DNA of 64,000 nt, taken from NCBI GenBank assembly GCA_012295275.1, contig CM022669.1, forward strand, positions 9,941,989 through 10,005,988, in the 5' to 3' direction. Source of the DNA: Chrysomallon squamiferum. Lineage: Eukaryota; Mollusca; Gastropoda; Neomphalida; Peltospiridae. The notes below the pieces were generated by a model, which was not told the origin of the DNA, did no database searches, and was given only the letters and a program-made list of their open reading frames with translations. Each line of letters starts with the position of its first letter. Position 1 is the first letter of the stretch. A program made the translations under genes and the position numbers. Positions 23,932-39,457 of this stretch are shown here, one piece after another.

Positions 23932-26765
23932 GTCGGGGTATTAGTCGGAAACCAGTGTAGTTCAAATAATTAATGATATTTCAGCGTAAAAATGATTATT
24001 AATTTGATAAGCCGGCCCGGAACCAGTCAAAAGTGTGTTGATCGCAAAGCAAATAATTATAATAATCATAATAAAAGAACACCAGTTCAAACAATAAAGT
24101 TGTATTTGTAGGCTATAGGATTTAGCGGCATTAATACCTGGCATTCCGTTCGTGAATGCACATTTCAAAAATATTATATCGGATGCTTTTACCTACAGTG
24201 CCAAAATATATTTAAGTTGTAGTCTGACATGGTATGTTTTAAATATATTATGGTATACTTTTTCGTTTTTGTGAGCTCTTCTGATCATAGTTTGATAATG
24301 ATTTTTTTTTTATATAATTCAAAATTGCACTTGATTCTTTGTTTTTCTTTCTTGTATTTTTTATTTTTTTTTTGTTTCTGTTTGTGTGTGTGTTTTATTT
24401 ATTTATTATTATTATCATTTATTTTTTTGATTTGCATTATATTTTATGTTTTCTTTTTTCTCCTGATAATTTCTCACTGTAGCAACACTTGATAAGTCGT
24501 TTACAGTTTTCCTTGATGTACTTACATATTCCTTTTCAACCAGCTTTACAGTTTCTCCTGATATTAAATTTTTTTGTGTTTCAGCCTGAACTTTTACTTT
24601 TAATTGTTCTAATTTTTATATTTTTATTTTTATTTTTTATTTTTTATTTTTTTTTTAATTCGATAATCAGCTTATTTTCTTGATAGTAACTGTGGCAAGA
24701 TGATTAATTCCTATTCACATTTGTGTCTGGGTTTGATAAAGTCTATAGATTTTCATTTCTTCCTCTGCAGACTGATTTTTGTCAGGGATACAAAATTTTC
24801 CAATAAGCAAAAAAGACAATTTCCTTTATGGACTTCTGCTTTTTGTTGGGTTTATGTCATAAACTGGTTTTAACTGGTGACTTGAGAGTATAATCAGTTT
24901 ATTTCTGCATAAATAAGTACAGCTAAATGCTACTGGATGTGCATTATCTACTGACCTGTGTCCATCCACTGAAGGCATCCAGTCTGTTAATAGTGTTTAT
25001 CCACACAGTATGTTACTGTGTCAGATAGCTGATGTGAGTTAATGGAATATTACTTGTTTAATGGCATGTGTTACCAGTACTGATCAAATATACTTTTTAG
25101 TAGCATATTAAAGTATTAAAGAATTTTTACATTACTTTTTTCAGTTCTGTTGTTTTTTTCTAAAGTTAAAAGGTACTAGTTTTTAATCACTGTTTGGTTT
25201 TGAAGTAAAAGTAATAAAAAAGGACCTGTAACTGACATATGCAAATGTTCCTGAATTCAGTTAAAAAACACTGATAAGACTGAAAGCATATGTTTGTTTT
25301 CTAAACTTTATTTAACAGTAAATTAATTAGTATATTTGTTGATGTATTTTTATCCACATTTATATATAAAAAAATAACAACAATTTTACAAAATTTAATA
25401 AGTGTAATATCTAATCTTTATCTGTGTAACTTTTCATTTGTTTTTTTTTCTTTCTTTCCTTCTTCTTTTTCAACTTTTTAATTAATTTTTTTCTTTAAAT
25501 GTTTTTTTCTTATTAATATTAATCCAGTTTAAAAATAAATTAATATTTATTTTACTTTTATTCAGTGATTTTGTCTTTATATTTTTTTTAAATTTCATAA
25601 ATTGAAATATTGTTATAAACTATTTTTCACATTTTTTTTTTTCTTCAGCTTAAAAAGTTGTTTAATAATTATCTGAGAAAGATATTATCATCTATGAAGT
25701 TTAATTTGATACTGGAAAGAATCCAAGGAACCATTTTGATGTGTAGACATGTTTTGTCAATTTTGTTGTTAAGAAAACATGTTAGATTAGATCACACTAT
25801 AATGAAAGCAGTATTTCTAAATACTATATATGTTAATTATATATATAAATATATTGTTTGCTATATAGTCTGAATTAATTATAAACATTCAGTTTATTTT
25901 TAATTGTAGGTTATTTGATAGTACAGATTATTTATTACTAATTTACATATTTTTTTTATTTGAAGAATAAAATTACTACTATTTAATTTATTGAAAATGA
26001 TTTACTTTAAATGTATTATTTTCACTTTTCTTTTTCAAAATAGATTAACATTATTCAGTAAAATCTACTTGTTGTTAAATATTATGAAGATGAAGTTTCA
26101 CTCGTTGCATTTAAAATGTTTTGGTGCATTACAAAGTCTATTCTTAACATCAGTCTGTACTATTTGTACAAGTCTGTAAAAATGTAATAAATATACATCA
26201 TTCTTCAAACCACATGACTCACTTCAGTGTTTAAATATACAATTATTACATTTACAAAATAAATACAAACATAGATTCTACATGTATCAAAATATTAAAG
26301 TATCAGGTAATGTAATGTACTTCTTTATGTGTTTAGAATGGACATTTTTTCTTTATTTTATGTCATAATTAAAAATTCGGAGTTTTACAGTGTGACAAAA
26401 CAGTAGCTGTTACCAGTTTTTCACTACGCATAATATTATCACCTTAATAATGATATTTTTTCTTTCTTTCTATTTATAATTTCTTTTTTCAGTTTTTAAT
26501 TTTTAATTTATTTATCAAACAAGTATCATTATTGTTCAAACAGTATCATTTTTAGTCAATGTTTTTGCAGTAGAGTTATGTACAGAACAATTAAAAATGA
26601 TTTGTTTGAATCAATATATTACTGTTCATTTTATATAGAGATATCACAAATGATTTTGCTGTAGAGTTTACTAGGCTGTCAGAAAATTGGTGAGGGAAAA
26701 AGCAAAATGGAACTGTTTACTTTATCAGAATTAATTTATGTTTTCAATTTTCCCTCCTTTTCCAG
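23321..26765. other. AT-rich intergenic DNA with AAT and AAAT arrays
   Basis: (AAAT)n occurs at about 23,330-23,360, (AAT)n then (AAAT)n at 23,636-23,715, and (AAT)n at 23,885-23,930. Positions 24,240-25,020 are homologous to 53,150-53,830. Positions about 25,025-26,420 have no counterpart in the other units, because unit 3 joins directly across them. I see no transposon ends there. A 71-codon plus-strand frame at 25,658-25,873 follows a TTTCTTCAG-like acceptor but is too AT-rich to judge. Confidence 0.55.
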
Positions 26766-26816
26766 ACATATTTCAGATGCATCCATCCAAAGATGTGAAA
26801 GTACTCCTAGCACATG
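26766..26816 (+). other. Exon-like segment 1 (unit 1) of an unrecognised gene
   Basis: A 51-bp segment follows CTCCTTTTCCAG (acceptor-like) and is followed by GTATGTTGG (donor-like). In the open frame it reads IFQMHPSKDVKVLLAH with one base left over. The next exon-like segment (27,280-27,391) begins in the phase that completes this codon. The same pair recurs at 54,172 and 54,760 in unit 3. It is probably part of a plus-strand gene, or its relic, carried along with the GT31 duplication. No family is recognised. Confidence 0.35.
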
Positions 26817-27279
26817 GTATGTTGGAATTCATAGTCACTATCAAAATACATTGACAGTAAACATAGACAAATTATTATACACGACACGATTTTTTTTTTT
26901 TCACTTTTAGTGATCTTCTTTTAACTGATAAAATATTATTAAAACTGTAAATTAAAATGACTTACAAATGATGTTATGTATTATACAGCATTTACTGTTA
27001 AGATTTCATTATTATTAACGAATTCAGAGCCTTAACAAATGCTGTTGCTTTCATATTTAATATCTGATGCTAGACAAACAAGTACATATCAGAAGTGGAT
27101 TTTCTTTCAAAAATGATGCATAACTATAGGAATGACATCCTGTGTGCATTTATATTGAAAACTTCTAAACATTTCTTCTTTTGTTGGCTACTTCTTCGTT
27201 GACATCATCATTGTTGTTATTTCTAGTTATTTTTGTTTTTTTTATCAGTATATAAATATATCTAATTTGTGTTTAGGTT

Positions 27280-27391
27280 ATCCAGATAGTGGAGAAGGAC
27301 AAATATGTACAAAGACAGTGGAGAAGTCTGGATATTGTCATGTCATCAGAAAACATTTTCACCAAACTACTGTGAACCTGCCAGTAAGTTC
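27280..27391 (+). other. Exon-like segment 2 (unit 1), frame damaged
   Basis: This segment follows TTTGTGTTTAG and ends at GTAAGTTCAG, a good donor. The frame starts GYPDSGEGQICTKTVEKSGY. Relative to the copies at 40,869 and 54,760 it has a five-base insertion (GTCAT) that destroys the Cys-rich ending seen there (CGFCHHKTFSPNSCEPV). If the gene were real, this copy would be broken. Confidence 0.35.
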
Positions 27392-27936
27392 AGTAATATT
27401 ACATTAGTACTTCAGTCAAACTTCACCAAACTCTGTCAGTAAGTTCAACAACTGAGTTTTGTTTTTAATTTTAATTTTATTATTTTTTATTTTATTTTTT
27501 TATTTTATGTTTTTGTTTTGTTGTTAATTTTGAACTTTTTAATATACATTTAGCAACATTTCATGAGTCAGTCAATAATGGAATTAAAAGATAAATATAT
27601 AAATGTATGTTGATTGAAATGTTTTAATAAATAACAATAAAATCATTTACATTGTCAGATACAAAAATATAATCATACATAATGAAATTACTAGGAAAGT
27701 AAACTTATTTAATTATTTAATGAGGATACATAATCGTATCCTATTTCGCTCTCTCTGTCTTTCTCTCTCTCTGTAAATAATAACTGTAGTATTGTAAACT
27801 AAAAATGCTGGAATATAAGAAAAGGTTTTAAGATAGTCTAAAAGGTTCTTAGTTTTACAGTATGATAAAAATACTTGTCCAACCACAAAAATAACATGAT
27901 TTCCATAAAAAAAAAAAAAAATTCTTTTTTTTTTTA

Positions 27937-27990
<54 letters not shown>

Positions 27991-28220
27991 TTGTGACCAT
28001 AGGATGGAACAAAAGTAATGACAGTGACAATAGTAATAATACTTTTTATTATAATGATGATGATGATAAAATATACACATAAAAAAGATCAGTAGAGACT
28101 TGAGTGAATTAATTTATTAAGAATATTAACACAGTGAAAAACATTTAATTAAATATTACGATTACGGTCATAAGTGTCATATGTTTACAATAAACAGCAA
28201 TCACATACATACAGGGGGGG

Positions 28221-28281
<61 letters not shown>

Positions 28282-28646
28282 TAGAATCAGTATTAACAAA
28301 AAATAATTATTTTTCAGCAACAAATAATTTTCATTCCTACTGGAGTTATGTCCCTTATTCTAAGACGACATTTTCTCACGTTATATAATTTTTATTTTTC
28401 ACGCTTTTCTTATTGTTGTTGTTGATTAGGTGTCAGTGGGTTTAAATATCCCTCTCAGTCACTACTCTCGGCTGATAATTTTCAAATTACAATAGCCAGC
28501 TTAGATATCTTAGATTTACAGAAAATGTCAACTCTTGCATTGCGGATTCTGAAGCTTAAGATGCATTAGTTTCGTTATAGATTCACCCCTACACGTAGAA
28601 TAAATCCAAAATTTTCGTATTTAGTTGGATTACGAAATAATCCTAT
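27392..28646. other. Intergenic and 3' flank of GT31 gene B1
   Basis: T-rich DNA is followed by the conserved B-type 3' flank: a short CT run at 27,750-27,772, (TTA)n at about 27,936-27,990, and GGGG followed by (GA)n at 28,216-28,278. The same order is found before B2 (41,300-41,920) and B3 (55,170-56,083) with different repeat lengths. No gene is seen. Confidence 0.65.
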
Positions 28647-29740
28647 TTAAACGTAGCACAAAGCTGGGTTCTTCACTCTGTTCCAGATCTCGTACATCGT
28701 TTTACCAAAAATCTGCTGTGAGACTATCACGCTGCCTGTTACAAGTTCGCACGGTGTCGCAGCCTTGAACAAAAAATATTCCTTATTGATTTTGAGACCG
28801 AAATGCCTGATATTAAATATTTTCGCTAGAATACCCGTTATTTCTACGTCCTCCATGTTCACGTACGGCATGTACTCCGACACCGATAAAATCTTCATGG
28901 CAACATCAAAAGGCATGAAGTAACAATTGCCCTTGACGTGCGGAGGGTATTTTGGAGCCGGATAAGCCTGTTCTGAAACTTTATATTTTCCTTTTCGACT
29001 GACCTTGTCCGAGAGAAACATCGGTCCAAATATTTTGTTTTCCCATTTGTTGTTTCGTATCAAGGTGACGAAGTCTGGAATCTTTACGTACGTGTCTTCA
29101 TCTACTTTCATGATGTATTTCGCGTTAGAGCAAAATTGACTGACCCACTTAAAAGCCATAAGAACTTTGAGTGTCAAGTTGAAGTAACTGTCGTCAAATT
29201 CCGCTATTACGATGTCCTTCTTTATCTTGGCTTCGCTGGCAACAGCAGAATTGAGAGTAGTGTTTTCGTTGATTCCTAAAATAAAGAATAATCTGACGGG
29301 TAACGCCTGACTGGAATTCGGCCATTTCATTCCCCAAGAGACACTACCCCATGTATCCCGAATAGCCTGCCTTTGTGACGTCATATGATGCAATGACATC
29401 ACCATGACAACCAGAAGAGTATCAGGCATGCACTTTGTTGGTGGTATTTTGAAAAAGTTGTAATTCAGAGGAAAAGTCTTTGTGATGTTCGGTCTGAAAT
29501 ACCACTGATATCTCACTAAAACAGGATCTCCGTAAAAATTTTTGTTCGGTAAATGATAAATATTTGTTTTTCTTCCAATGATGATGTTGTTTTGATATGT
29601 TTTTGACTGCAAATCTGCATAAAATCAGAGAGTTTTGAAGGTTTCTTTCTCTTGGTGACGTATAATCCGAAAGTCAAAAAGATCAATGAGAATAACATTA
29701 ACAACAGGACGAACTGCTTTCGTGACAACCTGCGTTTCAT
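28647..29740 (-). pseudogene. GT31 glycosyltransferase B1, frameshifted in the stem
   Basis: This copy starts with ATG at 29,740 after a TACTTATTTCAG acceptor-like site and encodes MKRRLSRKQF plus the membrane anchor and a stem to about residue 41. There, short deletions relative to B2 (near 29,605-29,625) shift the frame. The anchor frame then runs to a stop near 29,516. The downstream frame carries the complete catalytic domain, with all motifs present: RQAIRDTWGS, FILG, DED, YPPHVKGNCYFMP and EDVEITG, ending ALCYV. There are no other disruptions. As it stands, no single frame joins anchor and enzyme. A soluble product from an internal start, or an assembly error, is less likely but possible. 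Confidence 0.8.
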
Positions 29741-33325
<3,585 letters not shown>

Positions 33326-33330
33326 TATAT

Positions 33331-33390
33331 ATATCTACACGAACTCTATTTCTGATATATATATATCAGAAATAGAGTTCGTGTAGATAT
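33331..33390. repeat. Perfect 60-bp palindrome
   Basis: Two 30-bp arms (ATATCTACACGAACTCTATT... and its exact reverse complement) abut with no spacer, centred between 33,360 and 33,361. The homologous site near 60,640 has a single diverged arm, so the palindrome arose by inverted duplication in this unit. It is probably structure-prone neutral DNA. Confidence 0.9.
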
Positions 33391-34861
33391 GTATATATGT
33401 GTAATATGTACGGATGTATGTATGTATGTGTGTACATATAATTATAAATATATACATATCTACCCACATAGAAACACTCACATACACGCATAGGTACATA
33501 CGTATACAATCACATATATGCATACATACACACGTACATACATACATACCTATACAGGCATACGTACGTACATGTATTGCATGCATATATGTAATTCTGT
33601 AACTTTAGTTTTAAAAATTATGTAACAGATCAAAAAATGTTAAAGAAGGACGACTTCCGAAATAATAAAATAAAAATAAATATTTATTTGCGTATCAATT
33701 CATTCTATCACTTATTTATTTATTATTTAGTTATAAATTTATTTTATTACTTATGTAACGATATATTTTATTTGTTCATTCATTCTATCACTTGTGTCTG
33801 TGTGTGTATGTCTATATGCATCTATGTATGTTTGTATATATATATATAGATATATATATATATAATATATATGTATGTATGTATGTATGTATGTTGGTAT
33901 GTATTTCTGACAGACACACATGAATAGATGGATGGATAGAGAGACAGACAGACAAAGAGACAGGCAGGCATAATATTAGCCAGGCAGACAGCTAGTCACG
34001 GAGATAGATATATGATATAATATTATTTACTCTAATTCTGATAAATTAATTTTTGAAATGATGTGACAGAACAACATGAAATAAAATAAAAATAGCGTAT
34101 ACTTTATTATTTTATTCAATCACACAGACGTCGGAGATACATACATACAAATGTGTATAAATGCATCCATACATACGTATGTGCATACATATATATATAT
34201 ATATACACAGTTATATACATGCATAGGTACATACGTATACAAGCACAAACATACATATTCATACACACGTACTTACATATACAGGCAAAAGTACATACAT
34301 GCATCGATTCATACATACATATGTATTTGTATGTACAGTCACATATATACATACATACATGTAATTCTGTGAAAATAGTTTTGAAAATTATGTAAAAGTA
34401 GAAAATGATAAAGAAATTTAATTCAGAAATAGTATAATAAAAATAAATAATTATTTACTTACCAATTCATTCTATCATTTATTTATTTAATATTTATTTG
34501 TTAATTCATTCTATCGCATATTTAAATATTTATTTATTTATTAATTCATTCTATCACATATTTAAATATTTATTTATTTATTAATTCATTCTATCACTTA
34601 TTCAAATATTTATTTATTCATTCATTCATTGATCACTTATTCATTAACTATTTATATATTCATTCATTCACAATTCTTAATTATTTATTCATTCATTCAT
34701 TCATTCATTGACAGATTTATTTATTTACTTGTATGTTTGTTTGCTAATAACGGATATAAAATTTGTTTATGGTACCAAGTCGCTGCAATATCTGTACTTT
34801 TTCCTCTGTAAATATCTGCTAGAATTTTGGTTGTTTATTTTGTACATTCCATACAAGTAAA

Positions 34862-34928
<67 letters not shown>

Positions 34929-35288
34929 GGGAACCAAGAGTATTAGCAATTTATACACACCAATTTTTTATCATAAAATGTACATCTGATCTTTCTGATA
35001 ATAAACACATCACCAATGTACATGATGTATGTACTATACACGTCTAAAATGTGGTATGACAACGTCCACGTGATTTTGATCGACATCTACAAATTTGTCA
35101 TTTTATATTTACCTTCAATTTTTAATTTATACTTTTTTCTGTGTTAGCGATATAAACATCAGATTGTTATTGTTAAAACAAAATGAAGATAATGAAAATA
35201 AATAAAATTCTCTTGTTTCGCTTTCTAACAATTAACTGCTTTTGAAAAATCATTAACCAAATAGAAACATCTGAATTTAAAAAGGACA
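33391..35288. repeat. ATAC and TTTA microsatellite region with (CA)n
   Basis: ATAC/GTAT fields occupy 33,410-33,600, 33,830-33,900 and 34,130-34,360. The TTTA-rich minisatellite with ATTCATTCTATCAC repeats occupies 33,690-33,800 and 34,440-34,720. A pure (CA)n lies at 34,866-34,927. The right part (34,930-35,288) is the flank of the conserved 200-bp segment. No gene is seen. Confidence 0.7.
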
Positions 35289-35508
35289 AAAATAATGAAT
35301 TTATAATAACAACTCTTTCTTCATTATGCGGAGAGACGTGGCCGCTGTGTGTCAAACAAGTGAGGGATACAATTCCACGTACTGGGACCGTCCTCTGATA
35401 AAAGCTGCATGACGGGGATTGTCCGCTACCACTCAAACTCACACGTAACTGTCGATGCGAGTGCAGTTTTGATCGCAGTCAGTTTCTCACTGCGTAGATC
35501 ATCCGCGT
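35289..35508 (-). other. Conserved 200-bp segment, copy 2
   Basis: Same orientation as copy 1 at 18,750-18,968, and I find no difference across about 200 bp. The minus-strand frame (MSLSGSGQSPSCSF...) is 89 codons here because it continues into the AT-rich flank. The flanking sequence towards 35,000 is homologous only to the inverted copy at 48,030-48,390. Confidence 0.5.
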
Positions 35509-35690
35509 TTTTTTTTTTTTCTTTTTTCAGTCTTCCAGTGTGACGGTCTGTTAAGTTATGGGTTTGTGAACGACCATGATATTTGTGTTTGTTTATGTGT
35601 GTGTTGAGACAAAGAGTGCATGCGTATTAGCGTGTGTTTATAAATGGCACCCATTCGCCCGCACTCAGTGTTTGGGTGTATGTATGTATG
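35509..35690 (-). mobile_element. SINE 3' part, minus strand, truncated
   Basis: A poly-T run (poly-A tail on the minus strand), the GACGGTC block and the TTTGTGAACGA block match the 3' half of the SINE. The tRNA-like head is absent, and the sequence passes into GGCACCCATTCGCCCGCACT and GTAT repeats. The inverted duplicate of this copy is at 47,640-47,800. Confidence 0.6.
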
Positions 35691-36502
<812 letters not shown>

Positions 36503-37407
36503 TCATAGCAAAAAGCTGGGTTTTTCATTCTTTCCCAGATCTCGTACAAAAATCTGCTGTGAGACTATTACGCTGCCTGTTACAAGTTCGCACGACGTCG
36601 TATACGAGAACAGAAAATACTCTTTATCGATCTCCAGACCGACATGCCTGATATTAAATATTTTCGCTAGAATACCCGTTATTTCTACGTCCTTCATGTT
36701 CACGTACGGCATGTGCTCCGACACCGCTATAATTTTCATGGCAATGTCGAAAGGCATGAAGTAATAATTGCCCTTGACATGCGGAGGGTATATTGGAGCG
36801 GGATAATCCTGTTCTGAAACTTCACATCTTCCTACTCTGATTACGTCGTCCGAGAGAAACTTCGGTCCAAATATTTTGTTTTCCCATTCGTTGTTTCGTA
36901 TCAAGGTGACGAAGTCTGGAATCTTTACGTACGTGTCTTCATCCACTTTCATGATGTATTTCGGGTTCGAGCAAAATTGCTTGACCCACTTAAAAGCCAT
37001 AAGAACTTTGAGTGTCAGGTTGCAGTAGGTCTCGTCAAATTCCGCTATTACGATGTCTTTCTCTCTGTCGGCTTCGCTGGCAACAGCAGAATTGAGAGTA
37101 GTGTTTTCGTTCATTCCTAAAATAAAGAATACTCTGACGGAAAACTCCTGACTGGAAAATCGGTTAGCGAGAAGGCTTCCGGAACGGGTAAAGCAGATAT
37201 ATTTATTATTTGTTTTTCTTCCAGGAATGAGGAGGGAGTGGTGTTGTTGTTGCTCTGATATGTTACTGACTTCAGCGGCGTCGGCCGAAAATAAGAAAGT
37301 TTTGACGGTTTCTTTTTCTTGGTTTTGTATAGTTCGAAAGTCAAAAAGATCAATGAGAATAACATTAACAACAGAACTAACTGCTTTCGTGACAGCCTGC
37401 GTCTCAT
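36503..37407 (-). pseudogene. GT31 glycosyltransferase A2, pseudogene with internal deletion
   Basis: The copy starts normally after TTTATTTCAG at 37,407 (MRRRLSRKQLVLL, anchor, stem), nearly identical to A1 and A3. Near 37,158 about 0.22 kb is missing, from the stem (after SLTDF) to just before VRVFFILG. The RQAIRDTWGS motif is lost and the frame shifts, so the anchor frame stops near 37,117. The second half keeps FILG, DED, YPPHVKGN and a DVEITG motif in one frame. A ten-base deletion near 36,547 then alters the C-terminus (QQIFVRDLGKN). It cannot encode a normal enzyme. Confidence 0.9.
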
Positions 37408-37868
37408 CTGAAATAAATGCAAGTGAATTTAACAATGAGTTAAAGTGATATTTATTCTGTGTCTGTATGCCTAGATCATTATTTGTGTCGAAATATATAT
37501 CTGTTTGTTTATGTATGTATGTTTTAGGGTTCACGCAAAGGGGCACGTGGAAGAAATATCCGCCACATTTTACTAAACCTCAGTTTTCTTAATCCAAGGT
37601 GAAGTTCTAAGTTGTCTTCATTGGTTTCAGTTACCAAAAAGCCTGTGTAAGGATCATTAATACGATTCTTTGTTTTCTCTGCGAAACTGACAAATACAAA
37701 TCTTTTTTCAGTACGACCGAGTATCATTTCTTCTCCACAAGACTTCAGTTCTATACAAAATGTCACTCTTCCGTAGTTTTTACGTCTAGTTTGAACCCTG
37801 ATGTATGTTGTATGTACCTCATATAAGCAGCATGCGTGTGTATGTTTGTGTGTGTGTGAGAGAGAGAG

Positions 37869-37912
<44 letters not shown>

Positions 37913-38234
37913 AGTTATATCAATTTACGTAAAAGTAGAGAATAAACAAAAACTTTACTTCTGGAATAATATAAGAAAAATAAATATTTATGTATTTTTC
38001 TCTTAGTTATGCACTCTATCGCTTATTTAACTATTTATTTATTGATTAATTCATTCACTCTCTTACTTATTTATTTATTATTTCTATCAGTTATTAATTT
38101 ATTTATTTATTTATTAATCATTCATTCACTTATTTATCAATTCGTTTATTCATTCATTTATTCTATCACTTTTTATTTATTTATTTATTTACTTACTTAC
38201 TTAGTTACTTTGTTTATCTGTACAGTCTACTCTA
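37408..38234. other. 5' flank of A2
   Basis: The conserved A-type upstream block (37,520-37,770) has an open minus-strand frame of 80 codons shared with 50,008-50,250, which I judge to be untranslated flank. A mixed (GT)n-(GA)n-(GT)n tract lies at 37,843-37,912 and the TTTA minisatellite at 37,990-38,210. Confidence 0.55.
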
Positions 38235-38462
38235 CTTATTCCGAATAGCCTGCCTTTGTGACGCCACATAATGCAATGACATCACTATGATAACTAGAAG
38301 AGTATAACGCTTGCACTTTGTTAGTGGTATTTTCAGTTACTTCTAATTCACAGCGAAAATGTGATTTTGTTGGGTTTAAAATATTGATATTTCAATAAAA
38401 CAGGATCTCCGGACCGGTAAAGCAGATATATTTATTATTTGTTTTTCTTCCAGGAATGACGG
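38235..38462 (-). pseudogene. GT31 relic 2a (N-terminal half, minus strand)
   Basis: Homologous to relic 1: the minus strand reads from a SSFLEEKQ-like stem (38,440-38,460) back to the SQRQAIR motif (about 38,240), with frameshifts. It ends abruptly at about 38,462, where the opposite-strand C-terminal fragment begins. Confidence 0.8.
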
Positions 38463-38927
38463 GAGAGGTCAACCGAAAAGGAAAATTTAAAGTTTCAGAA
38501 CAGGCTTATCCTGCTCCAAAATACCCTCCGCACGTCAAGGGAAATTGTTACTTCATGCCTTTCGACGTTGCCATGAAGATTTTAGCGGTGTCGGAGCACA
38601 TGCCGTACGTGAACATGGAGGACGTAGAAATAACGGGTATTCTAGCGAAAATAATTAATGTCAGGCATGTCGGTCTGAAGACCGATAAGGAATATTTTTT
38701 GTTCATGGCTGCGACACCGTGCGAACTTGTAACAGGCAGCGTAATAGTCTCACAGCAGATTTTTGGTAAAACGATGTACGCGATAAGTTTAAATAGGGAT
38801 ATTTCGTAACCCAGCTAAATTGGAAAATGTAGGAATTCAACCTCAGGCGAGTGTTTTTGTCACATCATAAACTTGTGAAATACTGATTAACAGGGATATT
38901 TAAACCCACTCACCCCTAAATATAAAT
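38463..38927 (+). pseudogene. GT31 relic 2b (C-terminal half, plus strand)
   Basis: On the plus strand this encodes NRKGKFKVSEQAYPAPKYPP through EDVEITG to SQQIFGKTMY, i.e. the last third of the enzyme, in one open frame (38,456-38,809). It is followed by the gene's own 3' flank in the same inverted sense up to about 38,927. It lacks the DED motif, the first motif, the anchor and a normal end. Joined head-to-head with relic 2a it forms a chimera. Unit 3 carries the same chimera at 50,713-51,350. Confidence 0.85.
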
Positions 38928-38928
38928 A

Positions 38929-39115
38929 CAGTGGTATCTTGACTTACGAGTGTACCAAGCTACAATTTGATTTTGTACTTTGAGTAGCGACCCAAAATAC
39001 GAATTACGACCTAGTTGGCGCAGCGAACAATACAGCATCCGCCCAGTATCCCGCGTCTCACTTTTTTGCTTCATGTGGTTATTGCGCCGTGGAAGCATCT
39101 CAGTTGTGTTTTTTC
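38929..39115 (+). mobile_element. Fragment of a short non-autonomous DNA transposon (tentative)
   Basis: The sequence starts ACAGTGGTATCTTGACTTAC, a wording typical of short terminal-inverted-repeat elements with CAGTGGTACCTCGACTTACG-like ends. It continues with ATACGAATTACGACCTAGTT. I do not find the matching inverted end, so it is probably truncated by the SINE-side sequence. The same insertion is at 51,353-51,540 (unit 3) and absent from unit 1. The family assignment is from memory of such ends and is uncertain. Confidence 0.4.
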
Positions 39116-39217
39116 CTGTTTATAGAAACATCCATACATGCATACACATTTACATGCCAAACATAGATATATCCACCGACATATATACTTACGTACGTAC
39201 ATATACAAACATGTAAG

Positions 39218-39416
39218 GTTGTCTTGATGGCCGAATGGTAGCGTCTTCCGCCTTCGGAGTCTGCGTGAATGAGTTCCATGCATTCGAGTCTCGTCAGCGG
39301 CATCAGACGGGGTTTGTGAGGCTGTGATTGGACTTTGTCCTCCTGTGCCAGTGTATACCCGAATATTGTCTGTGTATATAAACACACACTCATACGCACG
39401 CACACTCTCTCTCTCA

Positions 39417-39457
<41 letters not shown>

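Noticed and set aside
37524-37766. 80-codon minus-strand frame upstream of A2, also at 50,008-50,250
   Set aside because: It looks protein-like and is shared by two units, but those copies are recent duplicates. It is broken by indels in unit 1 (about 21,350-21,580) and truncated in the fourth copy, and it coincides with the predicted 5'-UTR region.
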